Below the pieces are notes generated by a model. The model was not told the DNA's origin. It made no database searches and saw only the letters and a list, made by a program, of their open reading frames with translations. A stretch of DNA of 64,000 nucleotides from Mesobacillus jeotgali (GTDB lineage: Bacteria > Bacillota > Bacilli > Bacillales > Cytobacillaceae). The stretch lies in contig NZ_FVZC01000008.1 of NCBI RefSeq assembly GCF_900166585.1, positions 868,001 to 932,000 on the forward strand. Direction: 5' to 3'. The position numbers were made by a program, and so were the translations under genes. Every line of letters starts with the position of its first letter. Within the stretch, counting starts at the first letter, position 1. Shown piece after piece: positions 54,295 to 63,524 of this stretch.

Positions 54295-56157
54295 ATGGGT
54301 TTTTTAAAAAAATTGAAAGATGCCGCTAATTGGCTGGATCGACTCTCCCTGCAGCAAAAGCTGATTGCCTTATATATTATCATTATCATTATTCCTATCA
54401 TCATTTTCATCTCTATCTATTCAAGTAATGTGTATGACAGGGCAATGAATGAAATCAGGGTCAAAAACGAAAATGCTCTGGAAATCGAGAAAATCCATAT
54501 AAAAAACAATATTGAATCAATGAGGCGGACGGCCCAGATGGTCGTTTCGGACATAGAATTCATTGACTTTGTCAAAAGCAGGAACGAAGCAAATATTGAT
54601 CAGCTAATTGATTTCAGAATGAACGAGCTTTCAAATGTCACCAGGCTTCAGGCTAATAACCCAGCCATTGAAAATATCAGATTGTATACCACCAATCCAT
54701 ATATAACCGAGATGTGGCCGATTCTCTTTAAAGAGGAGCGAATCATGAAAAAGCCATGGAGAGAAGAAGTGATCAACAGGAATGGTATGGAGGTGTGGTG
54801 GTTCGACCAGCAGACAGATGATGTACTTGAAAGACTTCCATCGCAAAATACAGCGAAAATTTCCTTGTTGCGTGAACTGGATTACCCAAAGGATGAGCAT
54901 TTAGGCATTATCGAAATAAATATGTTCCTTAAAAACTTTTTCCCTAAAATGTTCGGCACTATGCAGGACCCTGATTCGGTCTATATCGTCATTGATAAAG
55001 ATAACAACCTGATCAGGAATTTCCAACACACGTTTTTTGAAGATGAGGGAATTGATACTGAAGATCTTAAACGGAAATTCAGCCAGTCAAAACATGAGGG
55101 CACGGGCAGTTTTCAATTTGAAAACAAAGAAACTCCCTATCTTGTCATCACTGCCTATATTGATGATTTAGATGCATATTTGCTAAATGTCATTTCCCTT
55201 GAAGGCCTTTATGCTGAAACAGCCAAAACTAGGAATGTTATTTTTAGCGGAATTATCTTTCTTGTTATTATTCTTTCTTTTGTCACCTATGTTTTGGTTT
55301 TGCTGCTCTTGAAGAAAATGTACAAATTAAAAGATTCAATGAAGAGGGTAGAGCAAGGCGACTTTTCGGTAGATGTGGATGTTGATGGACAAGATGAGAT
55401 TTCGGAGCTGGCATTTCATTTTAAAAGCCTCCTTGGCAAAATGAATGGATTGATCGCCGAAGCTGTCAATAAACAGGCAACTGCCAAGGAAACAGAATTA
55501 AGGGCTCTGAAAACCCAAATTGATTCACATTTCCTTTATAACACTTTGGAAAACATCAAGATGATGGCAGAAATAGAAGGAGAGTATGCTATATCTGATG
55601 CAGTGACCTCCCTTGGGGAAATGATGCGCTATAATCTTAAATGGAAAAATGATTTTGTGATTCTTGAAGAAGAACTGAATTATATAAAAAATTACGTGGA
55701 CATTATGAATCTCCGTTTGGATGGACTGCTAACCTTGAATATTGATGTGCCCCATGAACTGCTTGACCAGGAAGTACTGAAAATGTCACTGCAGCCAATC
55801 ATTGAGAATGCCATTAAGCATGGAATCATCCCTAACGACAAGAAAGCACAGGGAATACTGCAGGTGAGTGCGAGGTACTCCGCTGATTATGTCATTATTG
55901 AAATAAAGGATAATGGAGTAGGGATGACAGCTGAAGAGTATGAAATCCTAAATAAATCCATCCAGGCAGGACAGGGAGGTCAAAGTCCTGGTTCTAAAGG
56001 TGGAAATGGCATTGGAGTCCATAATGTGAATGAGAGAATCCAGCTTTACTATGGGACAGAGTACGGAGTATTGGTTTCTAGTGTTAAAGGCGAATTCACG
56101 ATGGTGACTGTAACATTGCCTTGCAAAATTATGAAAGGGGGCAGCCAAAGTGTATAA
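54295..56157 (+). CDS. Membrane sensor histidine kinase, YesM/LytS type
   Basis: This 620-residue kinase has two membrane helices (about residues 24-44 and 315-337) enclosing a large extracellular sensor domain, then a HAMP domain (about 340-390), a His_kinase domain with phospho-acceptor His in QIDSHFLYNTLENIKMMAE, and a HATPase with NAIKHGI and DNGVGM. This is the YesM class, which in Bacillus senses sugars together with a neighbouring binding protein. It overlaps the response-regulator gene by 8 bp. Confidence 0.93.
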   Translation: MGFLKKLKDAANWLDRLSLQQKLIALYIIIIIIPIIIFISIYSSNVYDRAMNEIRVKNENALEIEKIHIKNNIESMRRTAQMVVSDIEFIDFVKSRNEANIDQLIDFRMNELSNVTRLQANNPAIENIRLYTTNPYITEMWPILFKEERIMKKPWREEVINRNGMEVWWFDQQTDDVLERLPSQNTAKISLLRELDYPKDEHLGIIEINMFLKNFFPKMFGTMQDPDSVYIVIDKDNNLIRNFQHTFFEDEGIDTEDLKRKFSQSKHEGTGSFQFENKETPYLVITAYIDDLDAYLLNVISLEGLYAETAKTRNVIFSGIIFLVIILSFVTYVLVLLLLKKMYKLKDSMKRVEQGDFSVDVDVDGQDEISELAFHFKSLLGKMNGLIAEAVNKQATAKETELRALKTQIDSHFLYNTLENIKMMAEIEGEYAISDAVTSLGEMMRYNLKWKNDFVILEEELNYIKNYVDIMNLRLDGLLTLNIDVPHELLDQEVLKMSLQPIIENAIKHGIIPNDKKAQGILQVSARYSADYVIIEIKDNGVGMTAEEYEILNKSIQAGQGGQSPGSKGGNGIGVHNVNERIQLYYGTEYGVLVSSVKGEFTMVTVTLPCKIMKGGSQSV

Positions 56158-57658
56158 AGTCCTTATAGCTGATGATGAGAAAAATATTAGATTGGGCATA
56201 CAGGCGATGATCAATAGAGAATATCCTGAGTTTGCAACCTCTATTGCAGGTGATGGCCAGGAAGCCCTTGAAACCATAATGGAAAATGAACCCGATATAG
56301 TCATCACTGATATTAAAATGCCGAGGCTGGATGGTATCCAGTTAATCAAGGAACTTCAACAACGGAAAATCCAATCGTCAATAGTAATCCTTAGCGGATA
56401 TGATGACTTTACGTATGCCAAGGAAGCGATCAAACATAAGGTAAAGGATTACTTGCTTAAGCCTGTCAACAGAATAGAGTTATTCAAAACCTTGAATATG
56501 ATCATAGAAGAAATGGAACATAGGCAGAAAATGACCTACCAGCACATGGATGAATACCGTGCCAGTCAACTGAATTACATTTTGCTAAATCCTAATATTC
56601 AACAAGAAGTTGTGGAAGATCTTTATAGGAAAATGAAAATTGAATCCTATCCTCATGGTTATTATGTAGGGATCATTGAGGCGGATGGGGATGTAGAAGG
56701 AGAGGATTTTCTCGGTAAAATTAATCAGCTGATTCTGCCAAATAACTCCACTATCCCATTTCTTGATAAAGATGGTCGAGTAACAATTATTTCAGCAGAC
56801 ATTGAATTATTTACCCGATTGAAAGAACACCTTGGCAGAGACAGGCATCTGGTTTTTAGCATAGGAATCAGTGAAAAGGAACAGGACTTAAGGGAATTGA
56901 AAAAGACATATGGTCAGGCAGCCACGGCCTTAAAGTATCATTTCCTTTATCCGCGCAGACAGATTATTTTATTTGAAAATGTTAAGGGAAAACCGGATGT
57001 CCCATTACTGCCGGTCGACTTGATCAATAGGATTTCTAATATGCTGGGAACTGAACGGGAAAATGAAATCAAGACCAACCTGAGACAAGTCATGGACTTC
57101 GATATCATCGCGCATAGCAATATCAGTTATCTTGAAAACCTTAACAGGGAAATAAATGATACGATTTTCAAAGGCTTCTTTAAACGCTTGGGAGACGAAT
57201 CGCTTGTGACGTTTGAGCTGTTGAATAAAATAGATAATATATATAACTTTGATAGCTTCCATGAATATTTCCATGCCCTTGAAGATCTGCTGATGAGAAT
57301 CCACGAATATAATAAGCAAATGAAGTCCGTCTATTCAGAGCAAAAATATATGGACCGGGCCATAGCTTATATTAGGGAGAATTACCATAAGGATTTGAAT
57401 TTAGCAGTCGTCGCCAACTACATTTCTTTGAATTATTCCTATTTCAGTCATATGTTCAAGGAGTATATCGGACAAAACTTCGTGGACTATTTGAAAATGG
57501 TCAGAGTGGAGAATGCAAAAAAGCTGCTGAAGGAAAGCGATTTTAAGATACTGGAAATCAGTGAGATGGTAGGCTACAAAAACCCTAAGCAATTTGCCAG
57601 GGTGTTCCGCGAAGTAGAAGGAATATCGCCAAAAGAATATCGGGAAATGAATGGATGA
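56150..57658 (+). CDS. AraC-type response regulator, YesN-like
   Basis: This 502-residue regulator has an N-terminal receiver domain (about residues 1-120) with acidic pocket ADDE, phospho-acceptor Asp in DIVITDIKMPRLDG and Lys in YLLKPV. A long middle region follows, then a C-terminal AraC/XylS DNA-binding domain with two helix-turn-helices (about 400-500; LNLAVVANYISLNYSYFSHM and ILEISEMVGYKNPKQFARVF). It starts at GTG 56150 behind AAGGGGGC. It should activate the transport and glycosidase genes around it. Confidence 0.93.
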   Translation: MYKVLIADDEKNIRLGIQAMINREYPEFATSIAGDGQEALETIMENEPDIVITDIKMPRLDGIQLIKELQQRKIQSSIVILSGYDDFTYAKEAIKHKVKDYLLKPVNRIELFKTLNMIIEEMEHRQKMTYQHMDEYRASQLNYILLNPNIQQEVVEDLYRKMKIESYPHGYYVGIIEADGDVEGEDFLGKINQLILPNNSTIPFLDKDGRVTIISADIELFTRLKEHLGRDRHLVFSIGISEKEQDLRELKKTYGQAATALKYHFLYPRRQIILFENVKGKPDVPLLPVDLINRISNMLGTERENEIKTNLRQVMDFDIIAHSNISYLENLNREINDTIFKGFFKRLGDESLVTFELLNKIDNIYNFDSFHEYFHALEDLLMRIHEYNKQMKSVYSEQKYMDRAIAYIRENYHKDLNLAVVANYISLNYSYFSHMFKEYIGQNFVDYLKMVRVENAKKLLKESDFKILEISEMVGYKNPKQFARVFREVEGISPKEYREMNG

Positions 57659-57685
57659 AGAGGGCTTAATAGGCTCTCTTTTTTG
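57658..57685 (+). terminator. Intrinsic terminator after the response regulator
   Basis: AGAGGGC and GCTCTCT stem with a short loop, followed by a long T-run. Confidence 0.75.
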
Positions 57686-57790
57686 TTTTTTTAAGTTATT
57701 GCTGAATGTCTAGATGCAGATGGCAAGATCGCAACAAAAGAATGATTTGGCACTGAAGCACTCCTAAGCAGCATCTGTAAAGTCCCATTT

Positions 57791-57975
57791 TGTCCGAAGC
57801 AGCTCCGTGTTCGGGCAATAGATTATCAGTGTGGCTTCACATTGTCGGAAGTCACTCCAAGTTCGGACAAGAGATCGCTGGTGGCACTTCATTTTGTCCG
57901 AAGTCATCCCAAGTTCGGACAAAAGATCGTCAGTGTGGCTTCACTTTGTCCGAAGCAGCCCTGTGTTCGGACGCA
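57791..57975 (+). repeat. Tandem array, 52-bp period, with perfect inverted words
   Basis: TGTCCGAA (or TGTCGGAA) begins at 57791, 57843, 57895 and 57947, exactly 52 bp apart. Each is followed 11 nt later by TTCGGACA-type sequence, so every unit can form a TTGTCCGAA/TTCGGACAA hairpin of about 27 nt, separated by a conserved linker with AGATCGTCAGTGTGGCTTCA. It lies between the regulator terminator and the GH16 promoter. Frames open across it are not genes. Confidence 0.92.
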
Positions 57976-58031
57976 GCAAAGGACAGTTTAATAGGAGGTG
58001 TTACTACACGGATAAACACTCTTCTAAAATA

Positions 58032-58060
58032 TTGACACCCTAAACAAAATTCTCTATCTC
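58032..58060 (+). promoter_or_regulatory. Candidate promoter of the glycosidase genes
   Basis: A perfect TTGACA (58032-58037), a 17-bp spacer and a weak -10 TATCTC (58055-58060) lie 85 bp before the GH16 start. The weak -10 fits a promoter that needs an activator such as the YesN-like regulator. Confidence 0.4.
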
Positions 58061-58144
58061 AAGATACATTGCTGGCAAAGGTAGAATAGGAGTTGAGATA
58101 TGTTTTGTCGGGGCAATCAGTTTTTTCAGAAAGGGGCAGTTTAG

Positions 58145-58948
58145 GTGGAGCAAAAAAATCAGAGCGAATTAAATAAAGAAATGATGGCGCTTTCAAAAAC
58201 TGATGCAAAGTGGAGCCTTGTCTGGGAAGAGACCTTTGATCTTCCTGATATAGATGAAAGTAAGTGGAATTTCGTTGAAGCTGGAACGGGGTTTGGGAAT
58301 GAAGAGTCCCAGTTCTATACAAGACGGAAAGAAAATGCTCGGATTGAAAATGGCATGCTGGTCATTGAGGCGAGGAAGGAAAAGTATAACGGGATGGATT
58401 ATACATCCGCCAAATTGACGACCAGAGGCAAGGGAGCCTGGACATACGGGCGATTTTCAATTCGGGCGAAGTTGCCGGAAGGTCAGGGTATCTGGCCTGC
58501 CATCTGGATGATGCCAGAGGATATGGAATTGTATACGGGATGGCCTGCCTGCGGGGAAATCGACATAATGGAGCAGATTGGCCACCAGCCAGGTACGGTC
58601 TATGGAACTCTTCACTATGGAATGCCTCACACATATACAGGAGAAAACTATACGCTTCCAGGAAACAGGAAGTTCTCGGATGATTTCCATGTTTTCACCC
58701 TTGATTGGGAACCTGGAGAGTTCAGATGGTATGTGGACGATGTCCTATATGCAAGGCAAACTGAATGGTTCAGCAAGGCCAGGGAATCAGAGAAACAGCA
58801 GCCTGGATTTGCCCCGTTTGACCGCGATTTCTACATGCAGCTTAACCTTGCTGTTGGGGGAAAGTGGCCTGGATATCCTGATGGAACAACACAGTTTCCT
58901 CAGCAAATGACAGTTGATTGCATCAAAGTATACAAAAGAGAAGAATAA
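58145..58948 (+). CDS. Family GH16 beta-glucanase, no signal peptide
   Basis: This 267-residue endo-beta-glucanase of the laminarinase/lichenase superfamily has WSLVWEETFDLPDIDESKWN at the start, TYGRFSIRAKLPEGQGIWPA, and the catalytic GEIDIMEQIG (about residues 138-147) in the ExDxxE order with the extra Met that marks the laminarinase-like subgroup. It has no secretion signal, so it should act on imported oligosaccharides in the cytoplasm. The start is GTG 58145 behind AAAGGGGC. First of four glycoside genes in one run. Confidence 0.9.
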   Translation: MEQKNQSELNKEMMALSKTDAKWSLVWEETFDLPDIDESKWNFVEAGTGFGNEESQFYTRRKENARIENGMLVIEARKEKYNGMDYTSAKLTTRGKGAWTYGRFSIRAKLPEGQGIWPAIWMMPEDMELYTGWPACGEIDIMEQIGHQPGTVYGTLHYGMPHTYTGENYTLPGNRKFSDDFHVFTLDWEPGEFRWYVDDVLYARQTEWFSKARESEKQQPGFAPFDRDFYMQLNLAVGGKWPGYPDGTTQFPQQMTVDCIKVYKREE

Positions 58949-58962
58949 ACAGAGGTGAACAA

Positions 58963-60300
58963 ATGATGATCAATTTTTCTAAGGATTTTATTTTTGGTAC
59001 AGCAACATCCTCCTATCAAATTGAAGGAGCCTATCAGGAAGATGGCAGAAGCCTTTCTATATGGGACACGTTTTCCAGGACACCAGGAAAGGTCTTCAAT
59101 ATGGATAACGGAGATGTCGCCTGTGACCATTATCACTTATATGAAAAGGATATAGAGATTTTAAAGACACTTGGTGTGGATTCCTACCGCTTCTCGATTG
59201 CCTGGCCAAGGATTTTCCCGGAGCAGGGCAAATATAACGAAGCTGGAATGGACTTTTACAAAAAGCTTATTACACTCTTGAATGAAAATGGCATTAAGCC
59301 TGCTGTTACGCTTTACCACTGGGATTTGCCAATGTGGGCCCATGAAAAAGGCGGCTGGACAAACAGGGAATCCGTCAATTGGTTCCTAGAGTATGCTGAG
59401 AAATGTTTTGAAGAACTTGATGAGCATGTAGAAATGTGGATTACCCATAATGAACCGTGGTGCGCAGGTTTCCTTGGTTACCATCAGGGAGTCCATGCTC
59501 CAGGACATACCAATATGGAAGAGGCGGTGAAGGCAGTCCATCATATGCTTCTGTCCCATGGAGAAGCTGTTTCCCTGCTCAAAGGAAAGTTTGCTTCGAA
59601 AACTCCAATCGGGATTACGCTGAACCTGTCACCGATGTACCCGGCAAGCAATTCTGCCAATGATCAGCTCGCTGCCAATAATGCCGATGGCTACACGAAC
59701 AGATGGTTCCTGGATCCAGTGCTAAAAGGATCATACCCACCGGATATGATGAACCTTTTCTCCAAATATGTTCACTCCTTCGACTTCATTCAGGAGGGCG
59801 ACTTGGAGAAGATTTCGGTGGAATGTGATTTCTTTGGAATCAACTATTATAATCGCAGTCTTGTTGAATTTAACTCAGCTTCGGACTTCCTGTTCAAGAG
59901 TGCATACTCGGATTATCCAAAGACCGGAATGGGATGGGATATATCGCCTGCAGAGTTTAAAGAACTGATTCACCGCTTGCGAAAGGAGTATACGAATCTG
60001 CCCATCTATATAACTGAAAATGGCTCGGCTTTCGATGACCATGTGTCAGAGGACCACCGTGTCCATGATTCCGAGAGACAGGACTATGTTGAAAAGCATA
60101 TTCGTGCGGTTGCCGAGCTTAATGAAGAGGGCATGAACATCGCCGGATATTATCTTTGGTCATTACTCGATAATTTTGAATGGGCATTTGGCTACGACAA
60201 ACGTTTTGGGATTACTTATGTCGATTTCGAAACGCAGGAAAGAATCCTTAAAGATAGCGGTCACCGTTATGCAGAAATTATCAGGAACCGTTCAATTTAA
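58963..60300 (+). CDS. bglA: Family GH1 beta-glucosidase
   Basis: This 445-residue cytoplasmic retaining beta-glucosidase is a complete TIM barrel. The N-terminal signature FGTATSSYQIEGAYQEDGRS, the acid/base Glu in WITHNEPWCAGFLG (about residue 166) and the nucleophile Glu in LPIYITENGSAFDD (about 354) are all intact. GAGGTG precedes the ATG, 14 bp after GH16. It would release glucose from short beta-glucosides. Confidence 0.94.
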   Translation: MMINFSKDFIFGTATSSYQIEGAYQEDGRSLSIWDTFSRTPGKVFNMDNGDVACDHYHLYEKDIEILKTLGVDSYRFSIAWPRIFPEQGKYNEAGMDFYKKLITLLNENGIKPAVTLYHWDLPMWAHEKGGWTNRESVNWFLEYAEKCFEELDEHVEMWITHNEPWCAGFLGYHQGVHAPGHTNMEEAVKAVHHMLLSHGEAVSLLKGKFASKTPIGITLNLSPMYPASNSANDQLAANNADGYTNRWFLDPVLKGSYPPDMMNLFSKYVHSFDFIQEGDLEKISVECDFFGINYYNRSLVEFNSASDFLFKSAYSDYPKTGMGWDISPAEFKELIHRLRKEYTNLPIYITENGSAFDDHVSEDHRVHDSERQDYVEKHIRAVAELNEEGMNIAGYYLWSLLDNFEWAFGYDKRFGITYVDFETQERILKDSGHRYAEIIRNRSI

Positions 60301-60326
60301 ATCCAATGACTTCGGAGTGATCAAAA

Positions 60327-63300
60327 ATGGAAAGATACCGCTTTGATGAAAATCAATATTTTGTAATACAGGAATTCGAACAGGCAAAAACATTCTCAAG
60401 CTTCCTTCCTGGCCTGGCAGGGTTATACGGTATACCAATGTGGGCGTTCTATGTCAATCGCGGGCAGGGAATCGTCAGCTTTGGTGTGCAGGATAAAAAT
60501 CATGCTATAACTGAATTTTTTCCCGCAAACCAGGCGTATCAAAGGGTAGCAGCTAATGGTTTCCGCACATTCATCAAGCTGAATGGAAATACCGTTTTCG
60601 AGCCATTCTCTTCGTACGGCAGCAAAAAAGACCGGAACAGAACGATGTATATAAAAGAAAATGAAATGAAGCTGGAAGAAATCAACCATCAATATGGAGT
60701 AAAAACAGTTGTAACGTACTATACGCTTCCAAATGAGAACTTTGGCGCTCTGGCAAGGAAGGTGGAAGTCGAGAACCTTTCAGAGGAACCGACTGAAATG
60801 GAGCTGCTTGATGGGCTTCCTGGGATCATCCCGTTCGGAATTGATGACGCTGCCTATAAAGCAGTCGGGAATACGCTTAAAAGCTGGATGGATGTATTCA
60901 ATCTTGAAAATGGAATTCCATACTACCGAGTCCGCTCATCAACGAATGATTCGGCTGAAGTGGAAGAGGTCTCAAAGGGACATTTTTATTTAAGCTTTGA
61001 TAATGAAGGTCAGCTGATCAAACCAATCGTGGATGCGGACTTGATTTTTGGTTCGAACAGTTCCTTGTCTTATCCTGATGAGTTTGAAAAAATGTCTATC
61101 CCAGAGTTATTAGCAGCTGAACCTGTAACTTCGAATAAGGTTCCTTGCGGTTTTTCCGGAATAGGCAGTGTGCTTGAACCGGGTCGGAAACTAAGCTTAC
61201 ATACACTGATCGGCCATACGAAGGATATTCAAATCATCAATGAAAAAGCAGCTGACATTAGAGCTGTCGGATATTTCGAAAGGAAATACGAAGAAGCGCA
61301 GAGCCTTGTTACGGAGATTACGAAGGATGTTGCAACAAAGACAGCGTCACCGCTGTTCGATGCCTATGTAAACCAGAGCTATCTTGACAATGTGCTGCGC
61401 GGCGGCTTTCCAATTGAATTGGAGACGGATGATTCAGCCTTTACTTATTATGTTTTTTCCCGAAAGCACGGAGACCTTGAGCGGGATTACAACTTTTTCT
61501 CCCTTGCTCCTGAATACTTCTCGCAGGGGAACGGCAACTTCCGTGATGTGAACCAGAACCGCAGGAATGATGTGTTTTTCCATCCTGAGACAGGAGACTA
61601 CAATATCAAGCTGTTCATGAGCCTGATCCAGGCGGACGGCTATAACCCGCTCGTTGTAAAGGGAGCAAGCTTTGAACTAAAAGATCACTCTGATTGGAGA
61701 TGGCTGGATGAGTTGGTCCCGGTCCAAAAGGATGCGGATTTCATTAAAAAGAAACTGAGTGGAACCTATACACCCGGCGATTTGCTTCAAACGATATCGG
61801 ACAGTGACATTCAGCTTTCCTCATCACTTCCGGATTTCCTGAAAAAAGTTCTTTCACGGAGCTCCCAGAACATTGAAGCGGAGTTTGGAGAAGGTTACTG
61901 GATGGACCACTGGACTTACAATCTCGACCTGATCGAAAACTATTTGAAGGTATATCCGGAAAATAAAGCGCAGCTATTATTTAATGATTTTGGCTACAAA
62001 TACTTCCACAGTCCTGTGTTTGTGAATCCGCGTTCTGAAAAATATGTCCTGGCTAATGGCAAGGTCCGCCAATACGATGCGATCACTGAATTTGGTCACC
62101 AGCAAGGTTCAGATTGGGTGAGGAGACAGGACGGTGAGTTCTTTACATCCAATCTTTACAGCAAACTGTTTTCACTGGCATTGCTGAAATTTTCTACATT
62201 GGATCCTTATGGTATGGGTGTGGAAATGGAAGCAAATAAGCCAGGCTGGAATGATTCCATGAATGGCCTGCCGGGAATATTCGGTTCAGCTATGAGTGAG
62301 ACATTAGAGCTGAAGCGCCTGCTTGAATTCGTCATTGCTTCAGGAGAGGCTGCTGAACTGGATATTACTCTTCCTGCAGAAGTCGCCGATCTGGCTGAGA
62401 CAGTTGTGGAGTTCCTGAATCAATTTGAAAATGGCGAACTCGATGATTACAGCTACTGGAACCATACAGCGGCTGCCCGTGAAAAATACCGCGAGTTAGT
62501 GAAAAACGGCTTTGAAGGTACGGAAAAGAATATTGAGTTACAAAAGCTTACTGCCTATGCTAAGCAAATGCTTCTTAAAACCAAAGCGGGAATTGACAAG
62601 GCAACAGAGCTTGGCAATGGGCTGATTCCAACTTATTTCTCTTTCGAAGCAGTTGACTGGGAAAAAATCGTCGATGACAGCGGAAATGAAAAACTGAATA
62701 AAAAGGGCTTGCCTTTAGTCAAGGTCAATAGCTTTGAAGTTTCTGTTCTTCCGCATTTCCTTGAAGGTCCGGCAAGGGCATTGAAGACTGCTGATCCAGA
62801 AACAGCTAGGTCGACATATCAGCATGTAAGAAACTCGGAAATTTACGACAGCAAGCTGAAAATGTACAAAACTTCCGGATCTCTTGAAGACCAAACCTTT
62901 GATATCGGCCGAGCGAGGGCATTCACTCCAGGATGGCTTGAGCGGGAATCCATCTTCATGCATATGGAATTCAAGTATTTGCTCAGTGTTCTGAAGTCGG
63001 GATTGTATGAAGAGTTCTATGAAGATATCAACTATGCAATGCCGCCATTCATGGATGCAGAAGTGTACGGAAGAAGTGTACTGGAGAATTCATCCTTCAT
63101 TGCAAGCAGCGTGAACCCTGATTCCAGCCTCCATGGACAAGGTTTTGTCGCGAGGCTGAGTGGAACAACGGCAGAATTCTTAAGCATCTGGCAGTTGATG
63201 ATGATGGGGAAAAAGCTTTTTGACGTAAATAAAGAAGGGTTGATACTGAAGCTTGAGCCGATTCTTCCTTCATGGCTTTTCGATTCTGAGGGAAAGGTGC

Positions 63301-63506
63301 ATTTTACAATGCTGGGCAAGATACAGGTAACCTATCATAATCCATCAAGGAGAAATACTTTTGGAGACGATGGGGCAAAGACATCAAGGTATGTGCTCCA
63401 TATGAATGGCGAAGAGGTTGAGATTCATGGCGGGCATCTGCAAGAATCCTATGCACAAGCTGTCAGGGATGGAAAAGTATCAAGGATGGATGTTTACCTA
63501 GATTAA
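60327..63506 (+). CDS. Beta-glucan phosphorylase, GH94/GH161 type
   Basis: This 1,059-residue protein is of the inverting glycoside-phosphorylase type. It lacks a signal peptide. The N-terminal beta-sandwich (about residues 1-330) has FSSFLPGLAGLYGIPMWAFY and NRGQGIVSFGVQDKNHAI. The middle and C-terminal (alpha/alpha)6-barrel includes GNGNFRDVNQNRRNDVFF and GEGYWMDHWTYNLDLIENYL, and ends with a beta domain. Length and segments fit GH161, whose characterised members phosphorolyse beta-1,3-gluco-oligosaccharides to glucose-1-phosphate; general annotation would be cellobiose phosphorylase. The GH161 assignment is from memory of the family and should be confirmed. Confidence 0.8.
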   Translation: MERYRFDENQYFVIQEFEQAKTFSSFLPGLAGLYGIPMWAFYVNRGQGIVSFGVQDKNHAITEFFPANQAYQRVAANGFRTFIKLNGNTVFEPFSSYGSKKDRNRTMYIKENEMKLEEINHQYGVKTVVTYYTLPNENFGALARKVEVENLSEEPTEMELLDGLPGIIPFGIDDAAYKAVGNTLKSWMDVFNLENGIPYYRVRSSTNDSAEVEEVSKGHFYLSFDNEGQLIKPIVDADLIFGSNSSLSYPDEFEKMSIPELLAAEPVTSNKVPCGFSGIGSVLEPGRKLSLHTLIGHTKDIQIINEKAADIRAVGYFERKYEEAQSLVTEITKDVATKTASPLFDAYVNQSYLDNVLRGGFPIELETDDSAFTYYVFSRKHGDLERDYNFFSLAPEYFSQGNGNFRDVNQNRRNDVFFHPETGDYNIKLFMSLIQADGYNPLVVKGASFELKDHSDWRWLDELVPVQKDADFIKKKLSGTYTPGDLLQTISDSDIQLSSSLPDFLKKVLSRSSQNIEAEFGEGYWMDHWTYNLDLIENYLKVYPENKAQLLFNDFGYKYFHSPVFVNPRSEKYVLANGKVRQYDAITEFGHQQGSDWVRRQDGEFFTSNLYSKLFSLALLKFSTLDPYGMGVEMEANKPGWNDSMNGLPGIFGSAMSETLELKRLLEFVIASGEAAELDITLPAEVADLAETVVEFLNQFENGELDDYSYWNHTAAAREKYRELVKNGFEGTEKNIELQKLTAYAKQMLLKTKAGIDKATELGNGLIPTYFSFEAVDWEKIVDDSGNEKLNKKGLPLVKVNSFEVSVLPHFLEGPARALKTADPETARSTYQHVRNSEIYDSKLKMYKTSGSLEDQTFDIGRARAFTPGWLERESIFMHMEFKYLLSVLKSGLYEEFYEDINYAMPPFMDAEVYGRSVLENSSFIASSVNPDSSLHGQGFVARLSGTTAEFLSIWQLMMMGKKLFDVNKEGLILKLEPILPSWLFDSEGKVHFTMLGKIQVTYHNPSRRNTFGDDGAKTSRYVLHMNGEEVEIHGGHLQESYAQAVRDGKVSRMDVYLD

Positions 63507-63524
63507 TAGATGAGGTGCTGACAC

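Noticed and set aside
57790..58043. Two overlapping 70-81-residue frames in the 57.8 kb array
   Set aside because: They are translations of the 52-bp hairpin repeat, with no supporting start signals.
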